The notes under the pieces are model-generated. The model worked only from the letters and a program-made list of their open reading frames with translations. It had not been told where the DNA came from and did not search any database. The translations under genes were made by a program, and so were the position numbers. DNA of 64,000 bases from Desulfosporosinus orientis DSM 765. Its GTDB lineage: Bacteria > Bacillota > Desulfitobacteriia > Desulfitobacteriales > Desulfitobacteriaceae. Below are positions 53,575-62,713 of the stretch, one piece after another (position 1 is the first letter of the stretch; each line of letters begins with the position of its first letter). Location of the stretch: the NCBI RefSeq assembly GCF_000235605.1, contig NC_016584.1:1724001-1788000 (forward strand). Reading direction: 5' to 3'.

Positions 53575-54609
53575 ATGTTTAAGAAAAAACCGTTGGCAGT
53601 CGCTTTAAGTTCGGTACTTGTTTTAGCATTAGCTTTGGTTGGCTGTGGAACAAAAACTGCTTCAACAAGCGAAGAAAAGGAAGTCAAGCCGATTATTATT
53701 AAGTTCTCACATGTTGTAACACCGGATACTCCCAAGGGAAAGGCTGCCCTAAAGTTTAAGGAATTAGCAGAGCAGAAAACGAATGGAAGAGTGAAAGTGG
53801 AGGTATATCCTTCGTCACAGCTTTATGGAGATAAAGAAGAGTTAGAGGCTTGTCAATCAGGAAATGTGCAAATTATTGCCCCATCTGTAACAAAGCTAGT
53901 TGGCTTAAACCCTAAATTCCAGTACACGGACTTGCCCTTCTTGTTTCCCAATAATGAGGCTGTCTATAAATTCTTCGCTTCAGATGCAATGAAGGGGTTA
54001 ATGAATTCGTTAGATAAGTATAATCTCCAAGGCTTAGCCGTCTGGCCCAATGGATTTAAGCAGTTTACAAATAATAAGCGGCCGTTAATAACTCCGGACG
54101 ACTTTAAAGGATTAAAATTCAGAACTCAGGCCGGTAAAGTATTAGAAGCACAGTTCAAGGCTCTGGGGGCAGGCTCCGCAACCATTCCATTTGGCGAGAC
54201 TTACGCAGCATTACAGCAAGGTACGGTAGACGGGCAAGAGAATACCTTTAATAATATTGATACTCAAAAATATCAAGAGATTCAAAAGTATCTCACAGTC
54301 TCCAATCATGGCCGAATTGATTACATGATTATTGTTAATAAGAGCTTTTGGTCAGGTTTAGAACCTGATATTCGCAAAGCATTAGATGAGTCAATGGCTG
54401 AAGCAACGAAATTTGCTGTGGAACAGGCTGACATACTTGATCAAAAGAGTAAGGAAAACTTAAAGAATGGCGGGAAATTGCAATTCACTGAACTTACTCC
54501 AGACCAGCTTGCAGCCTTCCAAAAAGCTATGCAACCTGTCTATGATGAATTTGAAAGCGTCATTAGTAAAGAGTTAATTGATGCTGCAATTAAAGCTGGA
54601 CAAAACTAA
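53575..54609 (+). CDS. dctP: TRAP transporter substrate-binding lipoprotein DctP (second)
   Basis: A 344-residue paralog of the preceding protein. Lipobox LVGC near residue 24, then IIIKFSHVVTPDTPKGKAAL, DFKGLKFRTQAGKVLEAQFK (conserved Arg), ATIPFGETYAALQQGTVDGQ and ENTFNNIDTQKYQEIQKYLT. GAGGGGGAG before ATG 53575 sets the start. The two binding proteins may deliver different acids to the shared DctQM. A terminator-like hairpin follows at 54637-54668, suggesting more binding protein than permease is made. Confidence 0.93.
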   Translation: MFKKKPLAVALSSVLVLALALVGCGTKTASTSEEKEVKPIIIKFSHVVTPDTPKGKAALKFKELAEQKTNGRVKVEVYPSSQLYGDKEELEACQSGNVQIIAPSVTKLVGLNPKFQYTDLPFLFPNNEAVYKFFASDAMKGLMNSLDKYNLQGLAVWPNGFKQFTNNKRPLITPDDFKGLKFRTQAGKVLEAQFKALGAGSATIPFGETYAALQQGTVDGQENTFNNIDTQKYQEIQKYLTVSNHGRIDYMIIVNKSFWSGLEPDIRKALDESMAEATKFAVEQADILDQKSKENLKNGGKLQFTELTPDQLAAFQKAMQPVYDEFESVISKELIDAAIKAGQN

Positions 54610-54636
54610 TAAACTCTCCTCTTAGTAAGAGAGAGC

Positions 54637-54668
54637 AAAAAAGGGTTCTTCTAGTAAGAACCCTTTTT
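54637..54668 (+). terminator. Intra-operon terminator between dctP and dctQ
   Basis: AAAAGGGTTCTT/AAGAACCCTTTTT, 12-bp stem with a 5-base loop and T-run. A small stem CTCTC..GAGAG lies just before it. Probably partial, to lower expression of dctQM relative to dctP. Confidence 0.82.
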
Positions 54669-54715
54669 CAACAAAAATATAAACTACCTATTAATTAGAA
54701 ATGGGGTGAAACAAG

Positions 54716-55216
54716 ATGAAAAAGTTTTGGCAAGCCTTTGAATTCATTGAAGACATCGTTTCGGGGGGACTTCTGTCCTTAGGAGTTGCCATGATCTTTT
54801 ATGGTGTCATTATGCGCTATGTGTTTAATGATGCACGTTCCTGGGTTGATGAAATATCCCAATATACTATTATCTGGGGTACGTTGATTGGCACCAGTGT
54901 TGCTCTGCGTAATGATCATCATATTAAGGTAGATATGCTATTTAATGTCTTGCCGAAAAAATTTCAGCGCTATGTAACATTGTTTGCCCACACCGTTGGG
55001 ATTGTTTTTAGCTTTTTTTTGGGGTTTTATGGTTTTGAATTGGTTTCTTTTACTCATAATACAGGGCAGGTATCTACAGACGTTGGAGTTCCTCTCTATA
55101 TAGTGTATAGTATTCTTCCGCTGACTGGGATCCTCTTAACCTTCAGATTTATGATTAAATTCTATGAAGCGGCAAGGAAGGCCGGCAAAGTTGGTAACGT
55201 TTCAGAAAGGAGATAA
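54716..55216 (+). CDS. dctQ: TRAP transporter small permease DctQ
   Basis: A 166-residue membrane protein with four transmembrane helices, including SGGLLSLGVAMIFYGVIMRY, SWVDEISQYTIIWGTLIGTS and the motif NDHHIKVD, typical of DctQ. GGGGTG precedes the ATG. It is followed by dctM after 5 bases. Confidence 0.93.
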   Translation: MKKFWQAFEFIEDIVSGGLLSLGVAMIFYGVIMRYVFNDARSWVDEISQYTIIWGTLIGTSVALRNDHHIKVDMLFNVLPKKFQRYVTLFAHTVGIVFSFFLGFYGFELVSFTHNTGQVSTDVGVPLYIVYSILPLTGILLTFRFMIKFYEAARKAGKVGNVSERR

Positions 55217-55221
55217 TTGAG

Positions 55222-56502
55222 ATGTTAGTAGCATTGTTATTTTTACTTTTCGTTATATTCTTTTTGCTGAACGTTCCTATTGCTATTAGTCTGGCAATGT
55301 CTACCATTGCCCTCATTGTAACTACCGAGACTTTCAACTTAATGATGATACCTCAGCGAATGTTTGCAGGACTTAATTCCGCAACGTTAATGGCCATACC
55401 GGGTTACGTTTTAGCAGGAGTTCTGATGTCCCGGGGAGGAGTATCAAAATATTTAATTGAGAGCTTAAGGTCTTGGATCGGACATTTACCTGGCGGGCTC
55501 TCCGTGGTAACCATTTTAGCCTGCATGATTTTTGCGGCCATATCCGGATCAAGTCCGGCAACCGCAGCAGCCATCGGGGCAATTATGCTTCCGGCAATGG
55601 TAGAGGGGGGGTATCCCAAACGCTATGCAATGGGCCTTATAGCCGCAGCCGGTACTCTAGGAATTTTAATACCCCCAAGTATTCCTTTGATTGTATATGG
55701 TGTAACAGCCGATGAATCCATCGGTAAGTTATTTATGGCTGGAATGATACCAGGCGTAATTATGGGGAGTATTCTGGTAGCATCGGCAATTCTCTATGCA
55801 AAGAAAAATGATTATGGGCATGGCAGGAAGTATTCTTGGTCTGAACGCTGGAAAGTGTCTCTAAAAGCCACACCTGCCGCCTTGTTGCCGGTGGTTATTT
55901 TAGGAAGCATCTACTCGGGAGTATGTACACCGACAGAAGCAGCAGTAATTGCCGTGTTTTACACCTTAATTGTTTCCATCTTTATCTACCGGGAGCTGCA
56001 CTTAAGAGACATTCGAGGTATTCTGCGAGAAACAATTAATACTTCTTCCATGATCTTCTTGATCATTGCCGCCGCCATGGTTTTTGCACTCTATCTAACT
56101 AATAATCAAATACCCAATAAAGTTGCTGATTGGATTAGCAATGCAAATCTAAATATATTCTTATTTTTTATGGTTACCCAATTATTATTCTTCGTCATGG
56201 GTACATTTTTAGAAGCTGTTTCGGTTATCTTAATCACGTTGCCTATCCTGTTGCCAATCATCAAGCAGCTTGGCATAGATCCCATTCATTTTGCCATCGT
56301 TATGACGGTGAATATGGAATTAGCGATGATTACTCCGCCTGTTGGCTTAAATTTATTTGTCGTCAGTTCAATGTCGAAAGAACCTCTGGGAGAAGTCGTG
56401 AAAGGTGTACTTCCTTTTATTGTGCTGATGCTGGCGGCCATGGTTTCTTTTGTTATCTTTCCGGAAATCTCCACGTATATCCCGCGTGTGTTAATGGATT
56501 AA
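55222..56502 (+). CDS. dctM: TRAP transporter large permease DctM
   Basis: A 426-residue membrane protein with about 12 segments. Family motifs: LNVPIAISLAMSTIALIVTT, ILACMIFAAISGSSPATAAA, IGAIMLPAMVEGGYPKRYAM, GTLGILIPPSIPLIVYGVTA, YSGVCTPTEAAVIAVFYTLI and AMITPPVGLNLFVVSSMSK. AAGGAGATAATTGAG precedes the ATG. It forms the Na+-coupled channel with DctQ. Confidence 0.95.
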   Translation: MLVALLFLLFVIFFLLNVPIAISLAMSTIALIVTTETFNLMMIPQRMFAGLNSATLMAIPGYVLAGVLMSRGGVSKYLIESLRSWIGHLPGGLSVVTILACMIFAAISGSSPATAAAIGAIMLPAMVEGGYPKRYAMGLIAAAGTLGILIPPSIPLIVYGVTADESIGKLFMAGMIPGVIMGSILVASAILYAKKNDYGHGRKYSWSERWKVSLKATPAALLPVVILGSIYSGVCTPTEAAVIAVFYTLIVSIFIYRELHLRDIRGILRETINTSSMIFLIIAAAMVFALYLTNNQIPNKVADWISNANLNIFLFFMVTQLLFFVMGTFLEAVSVILITLPILLPIIKQLGIDPIHFAIVMTVNMELAMITPPVGLNLFVVSSMSKEPLGEVVKGVLPFIVLMLAAMVSFVIFPEISTYIPRVLMD

Positions 56503-56513
56503 CAATCGGGTGG

Positions 56514-56566
56514 AAAGCCTTTTTCCGAATAGGTCCGTGGCCTATTAAGAAAAAGGCTTTTTGTTT
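56514..56566 (+). terminator. Terminator of the TRAP operon
   Basis: AAAGCCTTTTTC pairs with GAAAAAGGCTTT, with an inner AATAGG/CCTATT stem, and is followed by TTGTTT. Confidence 0.88.
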
Positions 56567-56798
56567 CTATTACATAGAGTTACATAATTTTGGACATTCT
56601 TTTTGTAATCATATTGTATTATTGCAAAACAAATGAATATTGCCGATATTTACAAAAATTATATCCCTAATAACTAATTGAATAACAAAACTAATTGAAT
56701 TGTGTTAAAATACGTTAATAGAATATCACTGTACAAGCAGTGTTATCTTTATCTTTATATTTGAGAGAAAGAAGATAGAAAGGAAGTATTAAATCACA

Positions 56799-58073
56799 AT
56801 GTATGCTACTCTCGCATTAATTATTTTTTGTTTGACCTATGCATTAATAATTTCGGAAAAAGTTCATCGAACGGTTGTGGCCCTGCTCGGAGGAATGATC
56901 TTAGTCGCAGCGGGAGTCTTAGCTCAGGAAAAAGCCATTGAACATATTGACTGGAATACCTTAGGTTTGTTAGTTGGCATGATGATTGTTGTAGGAATTA
57001 CCAGAAGGACTGGAGTTTTTCAGTATCTAGGCTTATTGGCTGTTCGGTTTGCAAAAGGAGAACCTATTCGGATACTGATTGCCTTGGCTACCGTAACAGC
57101 ATTACTTTCGGCTCTTTTAGACAATGTTACCACTGTGTTATTGATTGTACCCATTACCTTCACTATCTGCGACAAACTTAACCTAAACCCTATGCCGTTT
57201 CTTGTGAGTCAAATCTTTGCCAGCAATATTGGCGGTACATCCACTCTAATTGGAGACCCGCCGAATATTATGATTGGCAGTCAAACTCATTTAGGATTTG
57301 TTGATTTTGCAGTTAATCTGGTTCCCGTAGTCTTTGTAATTTTTATTGCAACCATGGCTGTATTCTATATTCTCTACAAGCGAAAACTTCATGTAAGTGA
57401 TGAGCTGAAAAAGAATCTGATTGAGCTGGATCCAGTTGAACAGATCAAAGATTACGGATTATTGAAGAAAAGTCTATTCGTACTTGCATTAATATTAGTA
57501 GGTTTTATTTTGCATCAATCATTGCATATGGAATCTGCAACTGTTGCCTTAACCGGTGCAGCACTTTTGATGTTTATCACAAAAGAAGAACCGGAAGAGA
57601 TTTTGTTGGCTGTAGAATGGCCTACGATTTTCTTTTTTATCGGTCTTTTTATTCTTGTCGGGGGACTTGTTGAAACCGGCTGGATTAATAAACTAGCTCA
57701 GTGGGCCTTTGATGCAACCGCAGGGAACTTTAATCTCACGGCAATGCTGATTCTTTGGCTGTCAGCCTTTGCGTCGGCTTTTGTCGATAATATCCCTTTT
57801 ACAGCTACTATGATTCCTTTAATTCATCAAATGGGGAATTTAGGGGGAATATCCCAAACTGGATTAGAGCCTCTTTGGTGGGCCTTATCTTTAGGAGCTT
57901 GCTTAGGCGGCAACGGAACTCTCATTGGTGCATCAGCTAATGTTATTGTGGCAGGCTTAGCTGAAAAAAATGGTGTACAAATGCGATTCATGCAATTTAT
58001 GAAATTGGCATTACCTTTGATGATTCTTTCAATTGTTATATCCTCACTGTATCTCATTATTTTCTACTTATAA
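56799..58073 (+). CDS. ArsB/NhaD/SLC13-superfamily permease
   Basis: A 424-residue membrane protein of the ion-transporter superfamily. It has about 11 transmembrane helices and two repeats with the signatures LLSALLDNVTTVLLIVPITF and AFASAFVDNIPFTATMIPLI. SNIGGTSTLIGDPPNIMIGS and LGACLGGNGTLIGASANVIV are the hairpin motifs. These resemble the arsenite/P-protein branch more than citrate transporters. AGAAAGGAAG precedes the ATG. Its place after a dicarboxylate TRAP system suggests an organic anion or Na+/H+ role; arsenite export is an alternative, but no other ars gene is present. Confidence 0.82.
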   Translation: MYATLALIIFCLTYALIISEKVHRTVVALLGGMILVAAGVLAQEKAIEHIDWNTLGLLVGMMIVVGITRRTGVFQYLGLLAVRFAKGEPIRILIALATVTALLSALLDNVTTVLLIVPITFTICDKLNLNPMPFLVSQIFASNIGGTSTLIGDPPNIMIGSQTHLGFVDFAVNLVPVVFVIFIATMAVFYILYKRKLHVSDELKKNLIELDPVEQIKDYGLLKKSLFVLALILVGFILHQSLHMESATVALTGAALLMFITKEEPEEILLAVEWPTIFFFIGLFILVGGLVETGWINKLAQWAFDATAGNFNLTAMLILWLSAFASAFVDNIPFTATMIPLIHQMGNLGGISQTGLEPLWWALSLGACLGGNGTLIGASANVIVAGLAEKNGVQMRFMQFMKLALPLMILSIVISSLYLIIFYL

Positions 58074-58090
58074 CAGCTGATAGCTTATTG

Positions 58091-58130
58091 ACAAAAGCCC
58101 TGGTTAATTTAAAACCGGGGCTTTTGTTAT
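58091..58130 (+). terminator. Terminator after the permease
   Basis: ACAAAAGCCC pairs with GGGCTTTTGT around an 18-base loop, with a short T-run. Confidence 0.85.
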
Positions 58131-58274
58131 ACAGTCAATCGTCGGTATAATCGAATAATTCCAAAAATTAAAAAATAATAGCAGGATTTTAAATCTTTAA
58201 AAGCGAATATTTTAATAAAGCTATGGCGTGTAAAAATTATTATGCTCAATTAGAAGGCGTAAAGGGGGATCTGA

Positions 58275-59972
58275 ATGGCTCGAAAAGTTAAAGTAGGCAT
58301 TGTTGGTATGGGCCAAGGAGGTACATCCATCTATAAAACATTACGAAGTATTGAACATATAGAAATCGCTGTAGTATGTGATTGCCGTGAAAATGCTCAA
58401 GGGCTGAAACTTGCACGGCAGGATGGAGTGCAGATATGCCAGTCCCTGCAAGAGTTTCTTAATATACCTGAGATTGATGTAATAATTGAAGCTGCGGGAG
58501 TTAACTCCGTTCAAGAATTTATTGTGCAGCATAAACATAAACATAGTACAGTCATAGAAGCCCTAGGGGCAAACTTAATGATGTCCATTATTGAAGAGAA
58601 GGAGAAACTGGCAGAGATCAAACGAGTCAAAGGAGAACTGGTTGCAATCCTCAACTCAGTTCAAGAAGCCATCGAAGTGGCAGGTATTGATGGCAGAATA
58701 AACTATGTTAATCCATCCTTTAGCCGGGTGACATCAATTCCGGCGGCTCAAAGAATTGGCCAAAATATTTTTGAAGTTTCTCCTAATGGTGCTCTGGCAC
58801 GTTCTCTTCGTACTCATGAAGCTGTATTTGCTCATCGTGCGGTTGTGGGAGGAGCGGAGGTAGAGGTTGTCGCTAATGCTTCTCCCATTGTTGTCGATGG
58901 AAAGATGGAAGGTGCTGTTGTTGTCTTCCAGCCTTTGACAGATATCTATAAACTGATGGAACAGCTGCAAGCCTCTAATCGAGTCATTAGCGATTTACAA
59001 ACCCGTATCAATCAAATTTCTACAAGCTCATACACATTTGATGATATTATTGGCAGTCATCCCGGATTTGAGAGTGCCATAGAGTTAGCTCGAAAGGTTG
59101 CTAAAAGCAATTCTACGATTCTCATTACCGGAGAATCCGGTACGGGAAAAGAGTTGTTCGCTCATGCCATTCATGGCGCGAGTTTACGGTTCGATAAGCC
59201 TTTTATTAAAGTAAATTGTGCGGCTATTCCAGAAACCTTACTTGAGAGTGAGTTCTTTGGGCATGAAAAGGGTGCCTTTACCGGTGCTGTGAAAACAAAA
59301 CTTGGAAAAATGGAATTAGCTAATGGCGGGACTATTTTTTTAGATGAAATTGGGGATATGAACCTGCATTTACAGGCTAAGTTTTTAAGAGTTTTACAAG
59401 AAATGGAATTCGAACGAGTGGGGGGATCAGACACAATTAAAGTCGATGTTCGTATAATCGCGGCTACTAATCGCAATCTACTGGAAATGGCTAAGCAAGG
59501 ATACTTTAGAGAAGATCTCTATTACCGGCTTAATGTGGTAGAATTGCGCCTACCTCCCCTACGAGATCATAAAGGAGATATCCCGGCTTATGTACAATCC
59601 CTTATCGCTAAGTTTAACAGGAAATTTGGCAAGCGTGTAAAAGGCCTGACAAATCGAGGGGAAGAAGTTTTGATGCAGTATGATTGGCCAGGTAATATTC
59701 GCGAACTCCAAAATGTTGTTGAACGGGCGATGGTAACAGTTGATGAAGAAATAATTACCCACAAACAATTTAATAGCCTTATTGAATCTCCTTCATCAAT
59801 TTCTCAGGAACCGGCCATTGAGGGGATCGTGCCTATTGAAACAATGGAAAAACATTTGATCCATCGAGCTATTGAACACTATGGCAGATCAGTCGAAGGG
59901 AAAAAACTGGCGGCTAAGGCCTTGAAGATTTCACTGGCAACACTATATAACAAACTGAAGATCATGTCTTAG
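58275..59972 (+). CDS. Sigma-54-dependent activator with N-terminal Rossmann domain and PAS
   Basis: A 565-residue regulator. Residues 1-115 form a dinucleotide-binding Rossmann-like domain: KVKVGIVGMGQGGTSIYKTL with GxGxxG, followed by IEIAVVCDCRENAQGLKLAR and IDVIIEAAGVNSVQEFIVQH. A short helix and PAS domain follow (VKGELVAILNSVQEAIEVAG; IDGRINYVNPSFSRVTSIPA). The AAA+ domain has [24 protein letters not shown] and GGTIFLDEIGDM. A Fis-type HTH (KKLAAKALKISLATLYNKLK) ends it. AAAGGGGGATC precedes the ATG. It lies just upstream of a sigma-54 promoter and fumarate reductase operon, which it very likely activates. Binding of NAD(H) is inferred from the fold, not proven. Confidence 0.9.
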   Translation: MARKVKVGIVGMGQGGTSIYKTLRSIEHIEIAVVCDCRENAQGLKLARQDGVQICQSLQEFLNIPEIDVIIEAAGVNSVQEFIVQHKHKHSTVIEALGANLMMSIIEEKEKLAEIKRVKGELVAILNSVQEAIEVAGIDGRINYVNPSFSRVTSIPAAQRIGQNIFEVSPNGALARSLRTHEAVFAHRAVVGGAEVEVVANASPIVVDGKMEGAVVVFQPLTDIYKLMEQLQASNRVISDLQTRINQISTSSYTFDDIIGSHPGFESAIELARKVAKSNSTILITGESGTGKELFAHAIHGASLRFDKPFIKVNCAAIPETLLESEFFGHEKGAFTGAVKTKLGKMELANGGTIFLDEIGDMNLHLQAKFLRVLQEMEFERVGGSDTIKVDVRIIAATNRNLLEMAKQGYFREDLYYRLNVVELRLPPLRDHKGDIPAYVQSLIAKFNRKFGKRVKGLTNRGEEVLMQYDWPGNIRELQNVVERAMVTVDEEIITHKQFNSLIESPSSISQEPAIEGIVPIETMEKHLIHRAIEHYGRSVEGKKLAAKALKISLATLYNKLKIMS

Positions 59973-60184
59973 ACTTGTGTTTATAGATTTTAGAAAAAAG
60001 CCTTATATATTCTAGAAATTAAAAACATTTTCTATCCATTAGCCTATATAATATTCATGCCGCTATGGATTTTTTAATGGCTAAGTTTATGTCCGGACTA
60101 ATTATTGTTTTAAAAACTGCGAAAAATGGGAGCTAAAAATTTTTAATTTTAAAAATCAGAAAAATTAATAAATTCAATCTTATT

Positions 60185-60200
60185 TGGCATAGTGTTTGCA
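60185..60200 (+). promoter_or_regulatory. Sigma-54 promoter of the second frd operon
   Basis: TGGCAT, five bases, TTGCA with exact spacing, 72 bases before ATG 60272. The rest of 59973-60271 is AT-rich, with an interrupted ATCCAT/ATGGAT repeat at about 60033-60069 that could be an activator site. Confidence 0.88.
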
Positions 60201-60271
60201 ATATTTTGTAATTAAGCTTTTGGCTAATACATAGCGGAAGGAGATTAATTTCATAAGAGAGGATTGAGAGG

Positions 60272-60883
60272 ATGGAGACAACAACGCAAAACAACTATCA
60301 TTTTCTAATTCGCAGATTTCATTCACTATTAGGGTTGGTACCTATCGGCGTATTTCTTACCTTTCATATGGTTCTAAATTTGACTGCTCATGGAGGAGCA
60401 ACCCAGTATGATCTTGTTATCAGAACTATGCAAAGCTTTCCGGGAATTTTTATTGTAGAACTTGTGGTGATCTTTATTCCTATTGCTTTACATGCAGCAT
60501 ATGGAACATGGGTGGTTTACACTGGTCAGACAAATATCTTGAAATATCAATACGCCCGAAACTGGTTTTATTTTATTCAGCGTCTATCGGGACTATATAC
60601 GGTATTATTTGTCATTATCCATGTTTATCTGCTGCGCTTTAGTGAGGCGAATTTTGCTGCCTTAGCGGGTTTTTTGAGTAATCCTTTGGGATTGGCTTTC
60701 TATGTCCTGGGAGTATTGTCAGCGATTTTTCATTTTACAAATGGTTTGTGGGCTTTTGCAATTACTTGGGGAATAACCATTGGTCCACATTCCCAGAAGG
60801 TTTGGTTATATACTTTAGGTTTAATTTTTATAGTGTTATCGGTTGTAGGAATCTCGGATATCGCTGCCTTTTTAAGCTATTGA
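60272..60883 (+). CDS. frdC: Fumarate reductase/succinate dehydrogenase cytochrome b subunit (copy 2)
   Basis: A 203-residue five-helix cytochrome b. His-containing helices: RRFHSLLGLVPIGVFLTFHM, ALHAAYGTWVVYTGQ, VIIHVYLLRFSEANF and FHFTNGLWAFAITWGITIGP. It is the paralog of 40214, with the same layout but divergent sequence. GAGAGGATTGAGAGG precedes the ATG. First gene of the second sigma-54 operon. Confidence 0.9.
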   Translation: METTTQNNYHFLIRRFHSLLGLVPIGVFLTFHMVLNLTAHGGATQYDLVIRTMQSFPGIFIVELVVIFIPIALHAAYGTWVVYTGQTNILKYQYARNWFYFIQRLSGLYTVLFVIIHVYLLRFSEANFAALAGFLSNPLGLAFYVLGVLSAIFHFTNGLWAFAITWGITIGPHSQKVWLYTLGLIFIVLSVVGISDIAAFLSY

Positions 60884-60963
60884 GACCGAGAGATTTATTT
60901 CGAGGTTTAGATATTTGCTGCTGAGAAGGCAGCAAATGACTGAGGCAAATGGAGGGTCAAGGA

Positions 60964-62700
60964 ATGAGTAAAGTCATTGTAGTCGGCGGCGGTCTGGCAG
61001 GATTAATGGCAACGATTAAAATGGCCGAAGCGGGGACGCATGTCGACTTGTTTTCGTTAGTACCTGTCAAACGCTCACATTCCGTTTGTGCCCAAGGAGG
61101 GATAAACGGTGCGGTCAATACCAAAGGTGAAGGAGATTCTACCTGGAATCATTTTGATGATACGATTTACGGAGGGGACTTCCTGGCTAACCAACCTCCC
61201 GTAAAAGCTATGTGTGATGAAGCACCCGGAATTATTCACTTGATGGACAGAATGGGAGTTATGTTTAGCCGTACTTCGGAGGGACTCCTTGATTTCCGTC
61301 GTTTTGGAGGGACAAAGTTTTGTCGCACTGCCTTTGCCGGAGCGACGACGGGCCAACAACTTCTCTATGCTCTTGATGAGCAGGTTCGACGTTATGAGGC
61401 TGAAGGCATGGTGCAAAAGTATGAGCATTGGGAATTGCTCTCAGCTGTACTTGATGAGGGAGTTTGCAGAGGAATTGTTGCCCAGAACCTTCGTGATATG
61501 AGTATTAAAGCCTTTCCTGCTGACGCCGTCATTGTTGCCACAGGAGGACCAGGGGCGGTCTTTGGCAAGAGCACAAATTCTACAATTTGTACTGGCAGCG
61601 CCGTATCGGCTTTATATCAACAAGGTGTCAAATATGCAAACGGTGAGTTTATTCAAATTCATCCAACGGCTATCCCGGGGGATGATAAACTTAGATTAAT
61701 GTCCGAATCTGCTCGTGGAGAAGGTGGAAGGGTTTGGACCTATAAGGACGGAAAACCCTGGTACTTTCTTGAAGAAATGTATCCGGCCTATGGAAACCTG
61801 GTGCCAAGGGATATTGCTACACGAGCTATTTATGAAGTAGTCTTCGATAAAGGGCTGGGGATTAACGGAGAAAATATGGTCTACCTGGATCTGTCACATC
61901 TTGACCCCAACGTATTACAGATAAAATTAGGCGGTATCTTGGAAATATATGAAAAGTTTGTCGGGGATGATCCTAAAAAAGTACCTATGAGAATTTTCCC
62001 GGCAGTACATTACTCCATGGGCGGACTATGGGTTGATTATGATCAAATGACCAATATCACGGGGCTATTTGCCGCAGGAGAATGTGAATATCAATATCAT
62101 GGAGCAAACCGTTTAGGGGCGAATTCATTGCTGTCGGCAATTTACGGTGGTATAGTAGCTGGGCCGAAGGCCATGGAGTACATTAAGAATAATAAAGTCC
62201 AAACTCCCACAGGCAATGAACCGGCTTTTCAGCAAGAACGAAAGCGTCAAAAGGATTTATGGGCTCAAATCTTAGCTATGAGGGGTTCGGAGAATCCTTA
62301 TCAACTGCACAAAGAATTGGGAGAAATCATGACTCAGAATGTGACTGTCGTGCGTTACAACGATAAACTGGCGGAAACGGATTTGATACTTCAAGAAATT
62401 ATGAAGCGTTGGCAAAATATTGGGCGAAGGGACAACATTGAATGGGGGACACAAGAAGGGATGCTTATTCGGCAACTATGGAATATGCTCGAGTTAGCGC
62501 GAGTTATTACCCTAGGAGCATTGAATCGTAATGAGAGCAGGGGGGCTCACTATAAGCCGGAATATCCGGAAAGAGATGACCAGAACTGGTTAAGGACAAC
62601 AATTGCTGCTTGGACACCCAGCGGACCGGAATTTAGCTATGAACCGGTTGATGTGTCTTTAATTCCCCTTCGCGCCCGCCGTTATGACATCGATAAATAG
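60964..62700 (+). CDS. frdA: Fumarate reductase/succinate dehydrogenase flavoprotein (copy 2)
   Basis: A 578-residue FrdA. FAD motif VIVVGGGLAGLMATIKMAEA, covalent FAD His in VKRSHSVCAQGGINGAVNTK, then HYSMGGLWVDYDQMTNITGL, FAAGECEYQYHGANRLGANS and RNESRGAHYKPEYPERDD. Very similar to 40830 over its whole length. GGAGGGTCAAGGA lies before ATG 60964; ATG 60949 overlaps that site. The two copies may serve opposite directions or different growth modes. Confidence 0.95.
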   Translation: MSKVIVVGGGLAGLMATIKMAEAGTHVDLFSLVPVKRSHSVCAQGGINGAVNTKGEGDSTWNHFDDTIYGGDFLANQPPVKAMCDEAPGIIHLMDRMGVMFSRTSEGLLDFRRFGGTKFCRTAFAGATTGQQLLYALDEQVRRYEAEGMVQKYEHWELLSAVLDEGVCRGIVAQNLRDMSIKAFPADAVIVATGGPGAVFGKSTNSTICTGSAVSALYQQGVKYANGEFIQIHPTAIPGDDKLRLMSESARGEGGRVWTYKDGKPWYFLEEMYPAYGNLVPRDIATRAIYEVVFDKGLGINGENMVYLDLSHLDPNVLQIKLGGILEIYEKFVGDDPKKVPMRIFPAVHYSMGGLWVDYDQMTNITGLFAAGECEYQYHGANRLGANSLLSAIYGGIVAGPKAMEYIKNNKVQTPTGNEPAFQQERKRQKDLWAQILAMRGSENPYQLHKELGEIMTQNVTVVRYNDKLAETDLILQEIMKRWQNIGRRDNIEWGTQEGMLIRQLWNMLELARVITLGALNRNESRGAHYKPEYPERDDQNWLRTTIAAWTPSGPEFSYEPVDVSLIPLRARRYDIDK

Positions 62701-62713
62701 GAGGTGTAATAGA

